From: Planktosalinus lacus | GTDB lineage: Bacteria > Bacteroidota > Bacteroidia > Flavobacteriales > Flavobacteriaceae | Direction: 5' to 3' | DNA: 64,000 nucleotides | Assembly (NCBI RefSeq): GCF_014640155.1 | Contig: NZ_BMGK01000006.1 | Location: 62,001 to 126,000, forward strand | Shown: positions 8,076-16,247 of the stretch, piece by piece | How positions within the stretch are numbered: the stretch's first letter is position 1 | Layout: every line of letters begins with the position of its first letter | The notes under the pieces: model-generated | What the model was told of the DNA's origin: nothing | The model's database searches: none | The model's input: the letters and a program-made list of their open reading frames with translations, nothing else | Program-made: the position numbers and the translations under genes

Positions 8076-10772
8076 TTACAACTGTCTGTCGGGTTCTCTA
8101 CGTTTATCATATTTGATATCGCTTAAAACCGAAGATTTTATTCCGATAAAGAAATACCAGGAACTTCTGGCACTAAACGGGACCCAGTTAAAGCTCATTT
8201 GCCAGCTTTCAAGATCTCGCTGAAAGCGAAATTGTGTAAAAGTAAATCCTTTGTCTTTAAAGTCATACCCTGATGAGGCACCTACAGACCAACGTGGTGA
8301 TAAATCAACGTTACCACTAAACATAAGCGAGTGTGACGAAATTTCATTTTGCCTGCGTGTATTATCATAAGAAATAGTATAAGCCAGTCTAATGTCCCAG
8401 GGAATTGCGTAGTTATATCTACCAATATTTACATCCCTTTCTTCAGCATCTTCTCGATTACCAATGTATGTGGGGTTTGAAATATCATTGGAGTCTCCAA
8501 ATAAATCATCTGGTCGGCCTCCGCTTCTAAAGGTTTCACTATTCTTTGCGTCCTCTTCTTTTTTTTCAAAATCTTTGCTTGAAAAAGAATAATTCATACT
8601 TACATTGGCCGAAGTTAGCCTGAAAAGACTTCCACCGTTGTCAATGTTGAAGGTATTAATTTTGTTATCATTATTGTCCAGAGCATATGGATCAAGAATC
8701 CCACTGAAATTGATATCAAGTTTCTCAACCACAGGAATGCTTCCCGAAAAACGTAAAGGTTCCCATTTTAGACTATCTGCTGAAATAGAATAGGCTGTAT
8801 TAAAGTTTAAATTATTAAGAAGTGAGATTCTTTTTGGTTCTGTTGAAGTAGAGTCTTTGCTTTTTACTTTGGCTTCAAGGGTATTACTCAAACCAATTCC
8901 AATACTACTGGAGTAATTTTGGTTGGGAGCTCCATACATTGAATTTTCAAATCGCGAGTAAATCAAAACTTCCTCCTCAGTCATTCCTCCGGCAATGGTG
9001 GGGTTGTACCTCAATTCTTCATAATACTGATTAAAGCCCGGGTTGATACTATAACCCACAGAAGGTCTCATCACATGTCGTAGAGCCTGTATTTTTTTGT
9101 TTTCACCAAGATTAAACATGCCGTAAATGGTAGTACCAAGGCTTGTGTTAAAATTATATGTTCTATAACTGTCAAAGCTATTAATTGTGTCGTTTACAAT
9201 TTCATTCAGTTCGGGGTCAAAAGATTTTCTTGTAGTTTTCATCACCCAGGTTTCCTGGTAACTGGTTCCTGCACTGGCACTTAAATATTTGAATATTTTA
9301 AAGTTTGTGCTTAAGGGTATGGAATGACGGGCTCCCAGAAGAGCATTGTCAAACATCTCTTTTTTGAAAAACAATGAGTCAGTGGTGTTCATTCTATTTT
9401 CGGCCGTTACGTCATATTGAAAATTGAGGTTTTGTATAATTCCTTTTTTTATACCGGTTTTAGGTGCAAATGGAAAAACACGAGACATACTTGCAGTGAT
9501 ATTAGGTAATGTTAAATTGATTTCTTGCGTATTAGTGTTTTGAGAGTGCGTAGCTGCTATATTCAAATTAACTTGTGGTTCTCCTTCAAAAGTTTTAGAA
9601 TAAGACACTGATGAGCTTAAAGTGTTATTTAAGAAGTTAGCTGTATTTACTTGATTTATAGACTGTTGATAATACCTACTGCTTCCTAAATTTACAGATG
9701 CAGAAAAGCGTGAACTGGGATTTGCTTTAGCGTCTTGACTATGTGTCCATCGGATGTTATAAACAGAAGCTTCAGAGAAATCAGGGAAACCACGTTCACT
9801 GTTAAGTAACTTTTCATACCTGAAATTGACGTTTCCGCGAAAGCGGTATCTCAAAGCATAATTAGATTCGATACGCATCCCGTAGCTGCCATTTGTGTAA
9901 TAATCACCCAATGTGAGTAAGTCTATATAATCATTGACAGCAAAATAATAGCCCCCGTTTTGAAAGAAAAACCCACGGTTATTGTTTTCGCCAATGGTGG
10001 GGATGATAAATCCCGAAGCGCGGTCTTCCTCAAGAGGAAAAAATCCAAAAGGTAGCCCCAACGGTGTGGGTACATCTGCAATATACATATTGGTAAGTCC
10101 GGTAACAATTTTCTTTTTTGGAACAAATTTTACTTTACGTGCATAGAAGTAATACTCCGGGTTGTCGATGTCTTTTGCTGTTGTAAATTTTACATTATTT
10201 AAGAAAACAACTGAATCGTTTTCTCGTTTGGAAACTTCTGCTTTAACTTTAAACTCTCCTTGCTCTGTTCTTGAATTGTAAATCAGAGCTTTTTGTGTAT
10301 CATAATTAAAGCGAATTGAATCGGGTTCAACTTGATTGGTTCCTTGAATAAATACCGGTAGCTGGGTATATGCACCTGTAGAGTCAACGATTCCTTTAGC
10401 ATAGACTTCTTTTTTGTTGTAATCAAAAATAATAATCCCGGCATCAATTTGCATATCTTCATATTTGATATATGCTTTATTGTACATATAGATTTTACTT
10501 TCCTTTCGGTTCATAAAAACGTAGTCTTCACCAAAATAATCAACAATATCTGTAAGCAGTTCATTTTCTTTTTGAATGCTGTCTTTTTGAATGGTATCAT
10601 TTACGATTTCACTGGGAATTTGGGGTAAATCACCGGGTAAAATTTCTACCTTGTTTTCTACTGCAGGAATTGAGTCGGAAGGAGTGTTACCAATTTCTTG
10701 TGCTTGAGTAAAAGTTCCACTCAATATCACACAAAAAAGCAATAAAACTAGATGAAGTTTATTTGTTTGCAA
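8076..10772 (-). CDS. lptD: LPS-assembly outer-membrane protein LptD (Bacteroidetes type)
   Basis: This 898-residue protein has a signal peptide (cleavage probably after FTQAQ, residue about 25). An OstA-like periplasmic region follows (about residues 75-250), with VYAKGIVDSTG, and then the LptD-type sequence PLGLPFGFFPLEEDRASGFIIPTIGENNNRG. The remainder is a long beta-barrel region rich in alternating aromatic strands and ending in an aromatic-rich terminus. LptD inserts lipopolysaccharide into the outer leaflet of the outer membrane. Tandem proline and cysteine features of proteobacterial LptD are not obvious, as is usual in this phylum. It is divergent from the amidase gene at 10905. Confidence 0.88.
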   Translation of the reverse strand: MQTNKLHLVLLLFCVILSGTFTQAQEIGNTPSDSIPAVENKVEILPGDLPQIPSEIVNDTIQKDSIQKENELLTDIVDYFGEDYVFMNRKESKIYMYNKAYIKYEDMQIDAGIIIFDYNKKEVYAKGIVDSTGAYTQLPVFIQGTNQVEPDSIRFNYDTQKALIYNSRTEQGEFKVKAEVSKRENDSVVFLNNVKFTTAKDIDNPEYYFYARKVKFVPKKKIVTGLTNMYIADVPTPLGLPFGFFPLEEDRASGFIIPTIGENNNRGFFFQNGGYYFAVNDYIDLLTLGDYYTNGSYGMRIESNYALRYRFRGNVNFRYEKLLNSERGFPDFSEASVYNIRWTHSQDAKANPSSRFSASVNLGSSRYYQQSINQVNTANFLNNTLSSSVSYSKTFEGEPQVNLNIAATHSQNTNTQEINLTLPNITASMSRVFPFAPKTGIKKGIIQNLNFQYDVTAENRMNTTDSLFFKKEMFDNALLGARHSIPLSTNFKIFKYLSASAGTSYQETWVMKTTRKSFDPELNEIVNDTINSFDSYRTYNFNTSLGTTIYGMFNLGENKKIQALRHVMRPSVGYSINPGFNQYYEELRYNPTIAGGMTEEEVLIYSRFENSMYGAPNQNYSSSIGIGLSNTLEAKVKSKDSTSTEPKRISLLNNLNFNTAYSISADSLKWEPLRFSGSIPVVEKLDINFSGILDPYALDNNDNKINTFNIDNGGSLFRLTSANVSMNYSFSSKDFEKKEEDAKNSETFRSGGRPDDLFGDSNDISNPTYIGNREDAEERDVNIGRYNYAIPWDIRLAYTISYDNTRRQNEISSHSLMFSGNVDLSPRWSVGASSGYDFKDKGFTFTQFRFQRDLESWQMSFNWVPFSARSSWYFFIGIKSSVLSDIKYDKRREPDRQL

Positions 10773-10904
10773 TGGTAATAATCCTATTTTTGTAAAGCTA
10801 TGGCTTAATTATTGAAGTGTCAAAATTAAACATATTTTTTGGGTATCTTTTTACCACAACCCAAAATTTAAAATATAAACAAGTTTAAACACGTTTGTTT
10901 CTTT

Positions 10905-12002
10905 ATGAGAACGAAATCGTTAGTTTTTTTAGTATTCTGTTTTTCAATAGCTTCACTTTTGTTTCCTCCAAAGCTGTTAGCTCAAAATAAACCTTTTACA
11001 GTAGTACTGGATGCCGGCCATGGAGGTAAAGACCCCGGAAACAGGGGCAATGGTTATTATGAAAAAGAAATTGCATTAAATATTGTTTTAAAAGTTGGAA
11101 AAGAACTTGAAAAGAATAATAATATTAAAGTAATCTACACCAGGAAAACGGATGTCTTTTTAGAACTTCATGAGCGAGCAGCAATTGCAAACAAGGCAGA
11201 TGCCGATTTATTTGTGTCTGTACATTGCAATGCACACAGCTCAAACGCCCACGGAACAGAAACTTTTATTTTAGGTTTGAATAAAAATGCTCAAAACCTT
11301 GAAATTGCCAAAAAAGAAAACCAGGTGATTTATTTGGAAGACAATTATGAGGAAACATATGGTGGGTTTGATCCCAATGCACCGGAATCATTAATCGGGT
11401 TGATTATTATGCAGGAAGAATATCTTGAGCAGAGCATTGCTATTGCAAGCCTGGTGCAGGATAATTTTACTAAACAACTAAAGAGAAATAACCGAAGTGT
11501 TAAACAAGGACCCTTTTGGGTGTTGCACAACACCTATATGCCCAGTGTTTTGATAGAGACAGGCTTTTTAACCAATAAAAATGAAGGAGCATACCTAAAT
11601 TCGAAAAAAGGACAACAGGAGATGGCCACTGCCATTTCAAAAGCTGTACTAGACTATTATAATTCAATCAAATATTTGTATGTTGTAAATGAAACTGAAG
11701 CTGCAGTCGACACAAAAAGTGAATCACCTCCTGAGGTTGATATTTATGAAGATGTCCTGTTCAAAGTTCAAATCGCAGCGAGTTCCAAAAAAATCGATAT
11801 TAAGCCTTATAATTTTAAAGGTCTTACAATGATGAGCCGTGAGAAAGAAAGTGGATTGTTTAAATATTACTACGGCTCAACATCAGATTACAACCTAATC
11901 AAAGCCCTTCTGAAAGAGGCAAAACAAAAAGGCTATGAGTCAGCTTTTATTGTTGCATTTAAAAACGGCAAAAAAACAAAACTTTCAGAAATTATAAATT
12001 AA
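10905..12002 (+). CDS. N-acetylmuramoyl-L-alanine amidase (Amidase_3) with C-terminal SPOR-like domain
   Basis: This 365-residue exported enzyme has a signal peptide (MRTKSLVFLVFC, ending near LLAQ). The zinc amidase domain (about residues 30-250) shows the ligands in VVLDAGHGGKDPG, the glutamate in YEKEIALNI, SVHCNAHSS, and the catalytic glutamate in VLIETGFLTN. A C-terminal region (about residues 285-365; FKVQIAASSKK, AKQKGYESAFIVAF) resembles a SPOR domain that binds denuded septal glycan. It cleaves the stem peptide from murein during cell separation. The MlaD-like gene follows 62 bases later on the same strand. Confidence 0.93.
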   Translation: MRTKSLVFLVFCFSIASLLFPPKLLAQNKPFTVVLDAGHGGKDPGNRGNGYYEKEIALNIVLKVGKELEKNNNIKVIYTRKTDVFLELHERAAIANKADADLFVSVHCNAHSSNAHGTETFILGLNKNAQNLEIAKKENQVIYLEDNYEETYGGFDPNAPESLIGLIIMQEEYLEQSIAIASLVQDNFTKQLKRNNRSVKQGPFWVLHNTYMPSVLIETGFLTNKNEGAYLNSKKGQQEMATAISKAVLDYYNSIKYLYVVNETEAAVDTKSESPPEVDIYEDVLFKVQIAASSKKIDIKPYNFKGLTMMSREKESGLFKYYYGSTSDYNLIKALLKEAKQKGYESAFIVAFKNGKKTKLSEIIN

Positions 12003-12016
12003 TGTTTATTTACCAT

Positions 12017-12043
12017 TTGTGTTTAATATTATTTCTAAATTTG
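12017..12043 (+). promoter_or_regulatory. Candidate Bacteroidetes-type promoter for the MlaD-like gene
   Basis: TTG at 12017-12019 and TAAATTTG at 12036-12043 match the -33/-7 pattern known for Flavobacterium (TTG, TAnnTTTG). The 16-base spacing is at the short end. It would start transcription just before the GTG at 12065. Confidence 0.35.
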
Positions 12044-12064
12044 TTAATTAAATAAAAATCCTGC

Positions 12065-13015
12065 GTGAAACTATCTAAAGAACTTAAAACCGGATTACTT
12101 GCTGTTTTTGCAATATCAACTTTTATATTAGGCTTCAATTATTTAAATGGAACAAACCTTTTTCAAAGTGAACGTGTTTTTTATGCAGTTTATGACAATG
12201 TAGAAGGTCTCAGCCAGTCTTCAGGTGTTATGATTAATGGGCTAAGAGTTGGTAGAGTGCAAGAAATTAAAATCGACAAAGAAACCGGAAATTTAATCGT
12301 TGAATTTAATGTAGATAGCGATTTTGAATTTTCTAAAAACAGTGTTGCACGTATTTATGGTGGTGGAATTATTGGAGGCAAATCACTCGCGATAGTACCT
12401 GACTTTCAATCTACTAATATTGCTCAAACCGGCGACACATTAAAAAGTGAAACTGAAGAAGGCATCATGGAACTTGTAAATGACAGGTTATCCCCATTAC
12501 AAATGAAAATTGAAAGTGCTGTTGAAGGGGTTGATAGCCTGATGTTTTCTTTAAATGATGTATTGGATGTTAAATCAAGGGAAAACCTTAGAAAGTCAAT
12601 TGATGATTTAAATAAAATCACATCTTCATTTGCTGTTTCTGCAGAGTCTCTTCAAAGTATCATTGCAGGTAACGAAGATAAATTAAACAGAACATTTGAT
12701 AACCTTGACATCACTACACAAAACTTTGCGGCTTTATCTGATTCATTAGCGCAACTGAATTTAAACCAATTAGTAGGTGAGCTGGAAACAACTATATCAA
12801 ACTTCAAAAAGCTATCTGAAGATATTTCTAGCGGAGAAGGCACCATTGGCAAACTTCTTAATGATGATACCGTTTATAAAAATATAGAATATGCCACCCG
12901 CCAACTGGAAGAGCTTTTGCAGGATATTAAACTCAATCCAAAACGATATATCCATATTTCAGTTTTTGGCAAGAAAGCCGGTGAATATGAAGAACCTGAA
13001 AGCAGGGATCAGTAA
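12065..13015 (+). CDS. MCE/MlaD family lipid-transport protein
   Basis: This 316-residue protein has one N-terminal membrane anchor (LLAVFAISTFILGFNYL) and an MCE domain at about residues 35-115 (YAVYDNVEGLSQSSGVMINGLRVGRVQEI and GIIGGKSLAI). A long helical, coiled-coil-like tail follows. MlaD-like proteins form periplasmic hexamers that carry lipids between membranes as part of an ABC transporter. The MlaE/MlaF partners are not in the window, which is common in this phylum. The start is GTG at 12065, chosen because it directly precedes the anchor and a plausible promoter lies just upstream. Confidence 0.88.
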   Translation: MKLSKELKTGLLAVFAISTFILGFNYLNGTNLFQSERVFYAVYDNVEGLSQSSGVMINGLRVGRVQEIKIDKETGNLIVEFNVDSDFEFSKNSVARIYGGGIIGGKSLAIVPDFQSTNIAQTGDTLKSETEEGIMELVNDRLSPLQMKIESAVEGVDSLMFSLNDVLDVKSRENLRKSIDDLNKITSSFAVSAESLQSIIAGNEDKLNRTFDNLDITTQNFAALSDSLAQLNLNQLVGELETTISNFKKLSEDISSGEGTIGKLLNDDTVYKNIEYATRQLEELLQDIKLNPKRYIHISVFGKKAGEYEEPESRDQ

Positions 13016-13037
13016 TACACATAAAAAAGAAAGCTAA

Positions 13038-14363
13038 ATGAATTATATTCCAAATATTCTTTTTTTAACAGCCCTTTTTATAGCTATTGGGTTTTTTATT
13101 CAAAATGTAGGCAAATTAAGAAGAAACATAGCCCTAGGAAAAGATGTTGATGTTTCAGGAAATAAAAAAGAACGCTTTAACAATATGATGATGATTGCCT
13201 TTGGGCAATCAAAAATGATAAAACGCCCCATTGCCGGTTTTTTACACGTCATTGTTTATCTTGGTTTTATTATAATTAATATTGAAGTTCTCGAAATTAT
13301 CATTGATGGTTTATTCGGCACACATAGATCCTTTTCAATTTTTGGAGGATTCTATGATTTCTTAATTGCTTCCTTTGAAATCCTAGCTATTTTAGTAATT
13401 ATAAGTGTAATCCTTTTTTGGACTCGTCGAAATGTTCAAAAAATTAGGCGATTTCTAAACCCTGAAATGAAAGGTTGGCCAAAAAATGATGCTAACATAA
13501 TTCTTTATATAGAGTTGGTATTGATGGTTTTGTTTTTAACCATGAACGCAGCTGATTATCATTTACAACAAGCAGAAGTAGCATCCTATACACAAGCAGG
13601 TTCATTTCCTGTCAGCCAATTTATTGCACCATTTTTTGACGGAATGGAATCAAGTTCAGTGATCCTTATTGAACGCATCGCCTGGTGGTTACACATCCTG
13701 GGAATACTATTTTTCTTAAATTACCTCTACTATTCAAAACACCTCCATATTTTATTGGCATTCCCCAATACTTATTTTGGAAAAGTAACTCCAAAAGGAA
13801 AGTTTCCCAACAATAAAACGGTAACGAGTGAAGTCAAACTAATGATGGATCCAAATGCTGATCCTTTTGCAGCACCTGCACCTTCAGAAGAAAACCAGGT
13901 GCCGGAAAAATTTGGAGCCAGTGATGTGACAGATTTAAACTGGGTTCAGTTACTCAATGCATATACTTGCACCGAATGTGGTAGATGCACCAGTGAATGT
14001 CCAGCCAGCCAGACAGGAAAAAAGCTTTCGCCACGAAAAATTATGATGGATACACGCGATCGACTTGAAGATATAGGAAAAAATATAGATAAAAACGGAA
14101 GCTTTGTAGATGACGGAAAACAACTTTTAGACGATTATATTACACGTGAAGAGCTGTGGGCTTGCACCACATGCAACGCCTGTGTTGAAGCTTGCCCGGT
14201 GAGTATTGATCCTTTATCCATCATTATGGATATGCGTCAATATTTAGTAATGGAACAATCTGCAGCACCCAATGAATTAAACATCTCAATGACAAATATT
14301 GAAAACAACGGTGCTCCCTGGCCTTATAACCAAATGGACAGATTGAACTGGAAAAACGAATAA
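13038..14363 (+). CDS. Membrane (Fe-S)-binding oxidoreductase, HdrC/NarI-like
   Basis: The first ~240 residues of this 441-residue protein contain about five membrane helices (NILFLTALFIAIGFFI, FLHVIVYLGFIIINI, FEILAILVIISVILFW and others) resembling a NarI/HdrE-like cytochrome b module. The C-terminal part has two [4Fe-4S] motifs, CTECGRCTSECP and CTTCNACVEACP (about residues 313 and 376). Together with the CCG-domain protein encoded at 14830 it resembles a split heterodisulfide-reductase-like or ETF:menaquinone oxidoreductase-like complex that passes electrons to quinone. That functional assignment is an inference. A small HAD gene lies between the two. Confidence 0.85.
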   Translation: MNYIPNILFLTALFIAIGFFIQNVGKLRRNIALGKDVDVSGNKKERFNNMMMIAFGQSKMIKRPIAGFLHVIVYLGFIIINIEVLEIIIDGLFGTHRSFSIFGGFYDFLIASFEILAILVIISVILFWTRRNVQKIRRFLNPEMKGWPKNDANIILYIELVLMVLFLTMNAADYHLQQAEVASYTQAGSFPVSQFIAPFFDGMESSSVILIERIAWWLHILGILFFLNYLYYSKHLHILLAFPNTYFGKVTPKGKFPNNKTVTSEVKLMMDPNADPFAAPAPSEENQVPEKFGASDVTDLNWVQLLNAYTCTECGRCTSECPASQTGKKLSPRKIMMDTRDRLEDIGKNIDKNGSFVDDGKQLLDDYITREELWACTTCNACVEACPVSIDPLSIIMDMRQYLVMEQSAAPNELNISMTNIENNGAPWPYNQMDRLNWKNE

Positions 14364-14371
14364 AAGTTGTT

Positions 14372-14806
14372 ATGAAGAAAAATGAAGTTGAAAAAAAATT
14401 AAAAGCTGCGACCAAAGGAGGTTCCAATATAAGTCCGCTTTTACCTGACGATATTAAAAACTACCTGATAGATATTGATGGGACTATCTGTGATGATATT
14501 CCTAATGAAGAACCCGAAAGAATGCTCACGGCAGCGGTATACCCTGACGCATTAAAAACACTTAATAAATGGTATGATGAAGGACATTTTATATGTTTTT
14601 TCACTTCCAGAACAGAAGAACACAGAGCCTATACTGAAACATGGCTCAAGAAACATGGGTTCAAATACCACAGTTTATTAATGGGAAAACCAAGAGGAGG
14701 AAATTACCATTGGATTGATAATCATTTAGTAAAAGCAACCCGTTACAAAGGAAAATTTACAGATTTAGTTGATAAAGAAGTGACGATTCAGGTTTTTAAA
14801 GATTAA
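14372..14806 (+). CDS. Small HAD-superfamily phosphatase-like protein
   Basis: This 144-residue protein carries the HAD motif I as DIDGTICDD (about residues 31-39), motif II in FTSRTEEHR, and a late motif with WIDNHLVKA. It has no large cap domain. The combination suggests a compact cytosolic phosphatase or phosphonatase of the type often annotated near capsule genes. The substrate is unknown. It starts 8 bases after the stop of the membrane Fe-S gene and precedes the CCG gene by 23 bases, so it is embedded in that operon. Whether it serves the redox complex cannot be judged from sequence. Confidence 0.75.
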   Translation: MKKNEVEKKLKAATKGGSNISPLLPDDIKNYLIDIDGTICDDIPNEEPERMLTAAVYPDALKTLNKWYDEGHFICFFTSRTEEHRAYTETWLKKHGFKYHSLLMGKPRGGNYHWIDNHLVKATRYKGKFTDLVDKEVTIQVFKD

Positions 14807-14829
14807 AAAAGTCACAAAAAATTATATGT

Positions 14830-15621
14830 ATGAGTGAAGCAATAAAAGTGCCCACAATGGCAGAGTATATGGCACAAGGCAAGCAGCCCGAGGTCTTGTT
14901 TTGGGTGGGTTGTGCCGGAAGTTTTGATGACAGAGCAAAAAAAATCACCAAAGCCTTTGTGCGTATTCTTAATAAAACTAATGTTGATTTTGCAGTATTA
15001 GGTACCGAAGAAAGTTGTACCGGAGATCCCGCAAAACGGGCGGGCAACGAATTTCTTTTTCAAATGCAGGCCATGACAAATATTGAAGTGCTCAATGGCT
15101 ATGAAGTAAAAAAAATTGTCACCGCTTGTCCTCATTGTTTTAATACTCTTAAAAATGAATACCCTGAACTGGGTGGTAATTATGATGTGATGCACCACAC
15201 ACAGTTTTTAAAAAGTCTTATGGAAGAAGGCCGCCTGAAAGTAGAAGGTGGAAAATTTAAAGGCAAGCGCATTACTTTTCACGACCCATGTTATTTAGGT
15301 AGAGCCAATGGTGAATATGAAGCCCCCCGTGAGTTACTGGAAAAGCTGGAAGTTGAACTCGTTGAAATGAAACGCTGCAAAACCAGAGGACTTTGTTGTG
15401 GTGCAGGTGGTGCACAAATGTTTAAAGAACCTGAAAAAGGAGATAAAGACATCAATATAGAACGCACTGAAGAAGCCCTTGAAACACAACCGGGAATTAT
15501 TGCTGCAGGGTGCCCATTTTGTAACACCATGTTGACTGATGGTGTGAAGGGCAAAAACAAAGAGAATGATGTTGAAGTTATGGATGTTGCAGAAATGATT
15601 GCAAATGCAGAAGACTTATAA
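14830..15621 (+). CDS. CCG-domain (Fe-S)-binding protein, HdrB/GlpC/LutA-like
   Basis: This 263-residue soluble protein has two cysteine-rich CCG-type domains. The first has VLFWVGCAGSFDDRA and TACPHCFNTL. The second has FHDPCYLGR, RGLCCGAGGAQMF and AAGCPFCNTML. In HdrB-like proteins these ligate a special Fe-S cluster and hand electrons to a partner. The partner is probably the membrane Fe-S protein encoded at 13038. A homologous arrangement is found in lactate-utilisation, glycerol-3-phosphate and ETF-quinone oxidoreductases, so the electron donor is open. Confidence 0.88.
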   Translation: MSEAIKVPTMAEYMAQGKQPEVLFWVGCAGSFDDRAKKITKAFVRILNKTNVDFAVLGTEESCTGDPAKRAGNEFLFQMQAMTNIEVLNGYEVKKIVTACPHCFNTLKNEYPELGGNYDVMHHTQFLKSLMEEGRLKVEGGKFKGKRITFHDPCYLGRANGEYEAPRELLEKLEVELVEMKRCKTRGLCCGAGGAQMFKEPEKGDKDINIERTEEALETQPGIIAAGCPFCNTMLTDGVKGKNKENDVEVMDVAEMIANAEDL

Positions 15622-15640
15622 AACACAATAAAATTAGTAC

Positions 15641-16123
15641 ATGTTAGTAGATTTTAACTCACTACCGGAAGATTCAAGAATCTGGATATATCAATCAAAC
15701 AGAAAATTCAGTGATGATGAAATCTTTGAATTTGAAAAGCGTTTGTCTGAATTTCTCACACAGTGGACGGCACATGGTGACTCACTTGAAGCCGGTTTTG
15801 AAATAAAATACAACCGTTTTATCATCATTGGTTTAAACCAGGAAAATGCATCGGCATCTGGATGTTCCATAGATGCTTCAGTTCATTTTATTCAACAGCT
15901 TGAAAAGCAATTTCAGGTGGATTTGCTTGATAAAATGAATGTCACATTTTACACCGGTGAATATATTACACACAAGACGTTGCAGGATTTTAAGAAAATG
16001 GCAAAATCAAAAGCAATCTCAAAAAAAACAGTCGTATTTAATAACCTCGTAAACACCAAAGCCGAATATCTCGAAAACTGGGAAGTGCCGGCTGAAGAAA
16101 GTTGGCACGCGCGACTATTTTAA
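15641..16123 (+). CDS. Conserved Bacteroidetes protein of unknown function
   Basis: This 160-residue cytosolic protein starts MLVDFNSLPEDSRIWIYQSNR and ends in EESWHARLF. Homologues in this phylum are often labelled ABC transporter ATPase, but I see no Walker A, Walker B or signature motif, so that label is not supported. Its composition is soluble alpha/beta. It follows the CCG gene by 19 bases and may be cotranscribed with it. No function is proposed. Confidence 0.75.
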   Translation: MLVDFNSLPEDSRIWIYQSNRKFSDDEIFEFEKRLSEFLTQWTAHGDSLEAGFEIKYNRFIIIGLNQENASASGCSIDASVHFIQQLEKQFQVDLLDKMNVTFYTGEYITHKTLQDFKKMAKSKAISKKTVVFNNLVNTKAEYLENWEVPAEESWHARLF

Positions 16124-16247
16124 TACAATTTCAACTGTTTTATTCAAAAAATAAGAAATCCTTAAGAAGCAAGATCAGCTTAATTTTAGTATTTTTGTTT
16201 GCATCTTTTTAGAGAATTGCTAAACTTCACTATCCCATAATTTTTAT

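Noticed and set aside
15641-16123. Common database label ABC transporter ATPase for this family
   Set aside because: No Walker A, Walker B or ABC signature motif is visible in the 160 residues, so I describe it as unknown.
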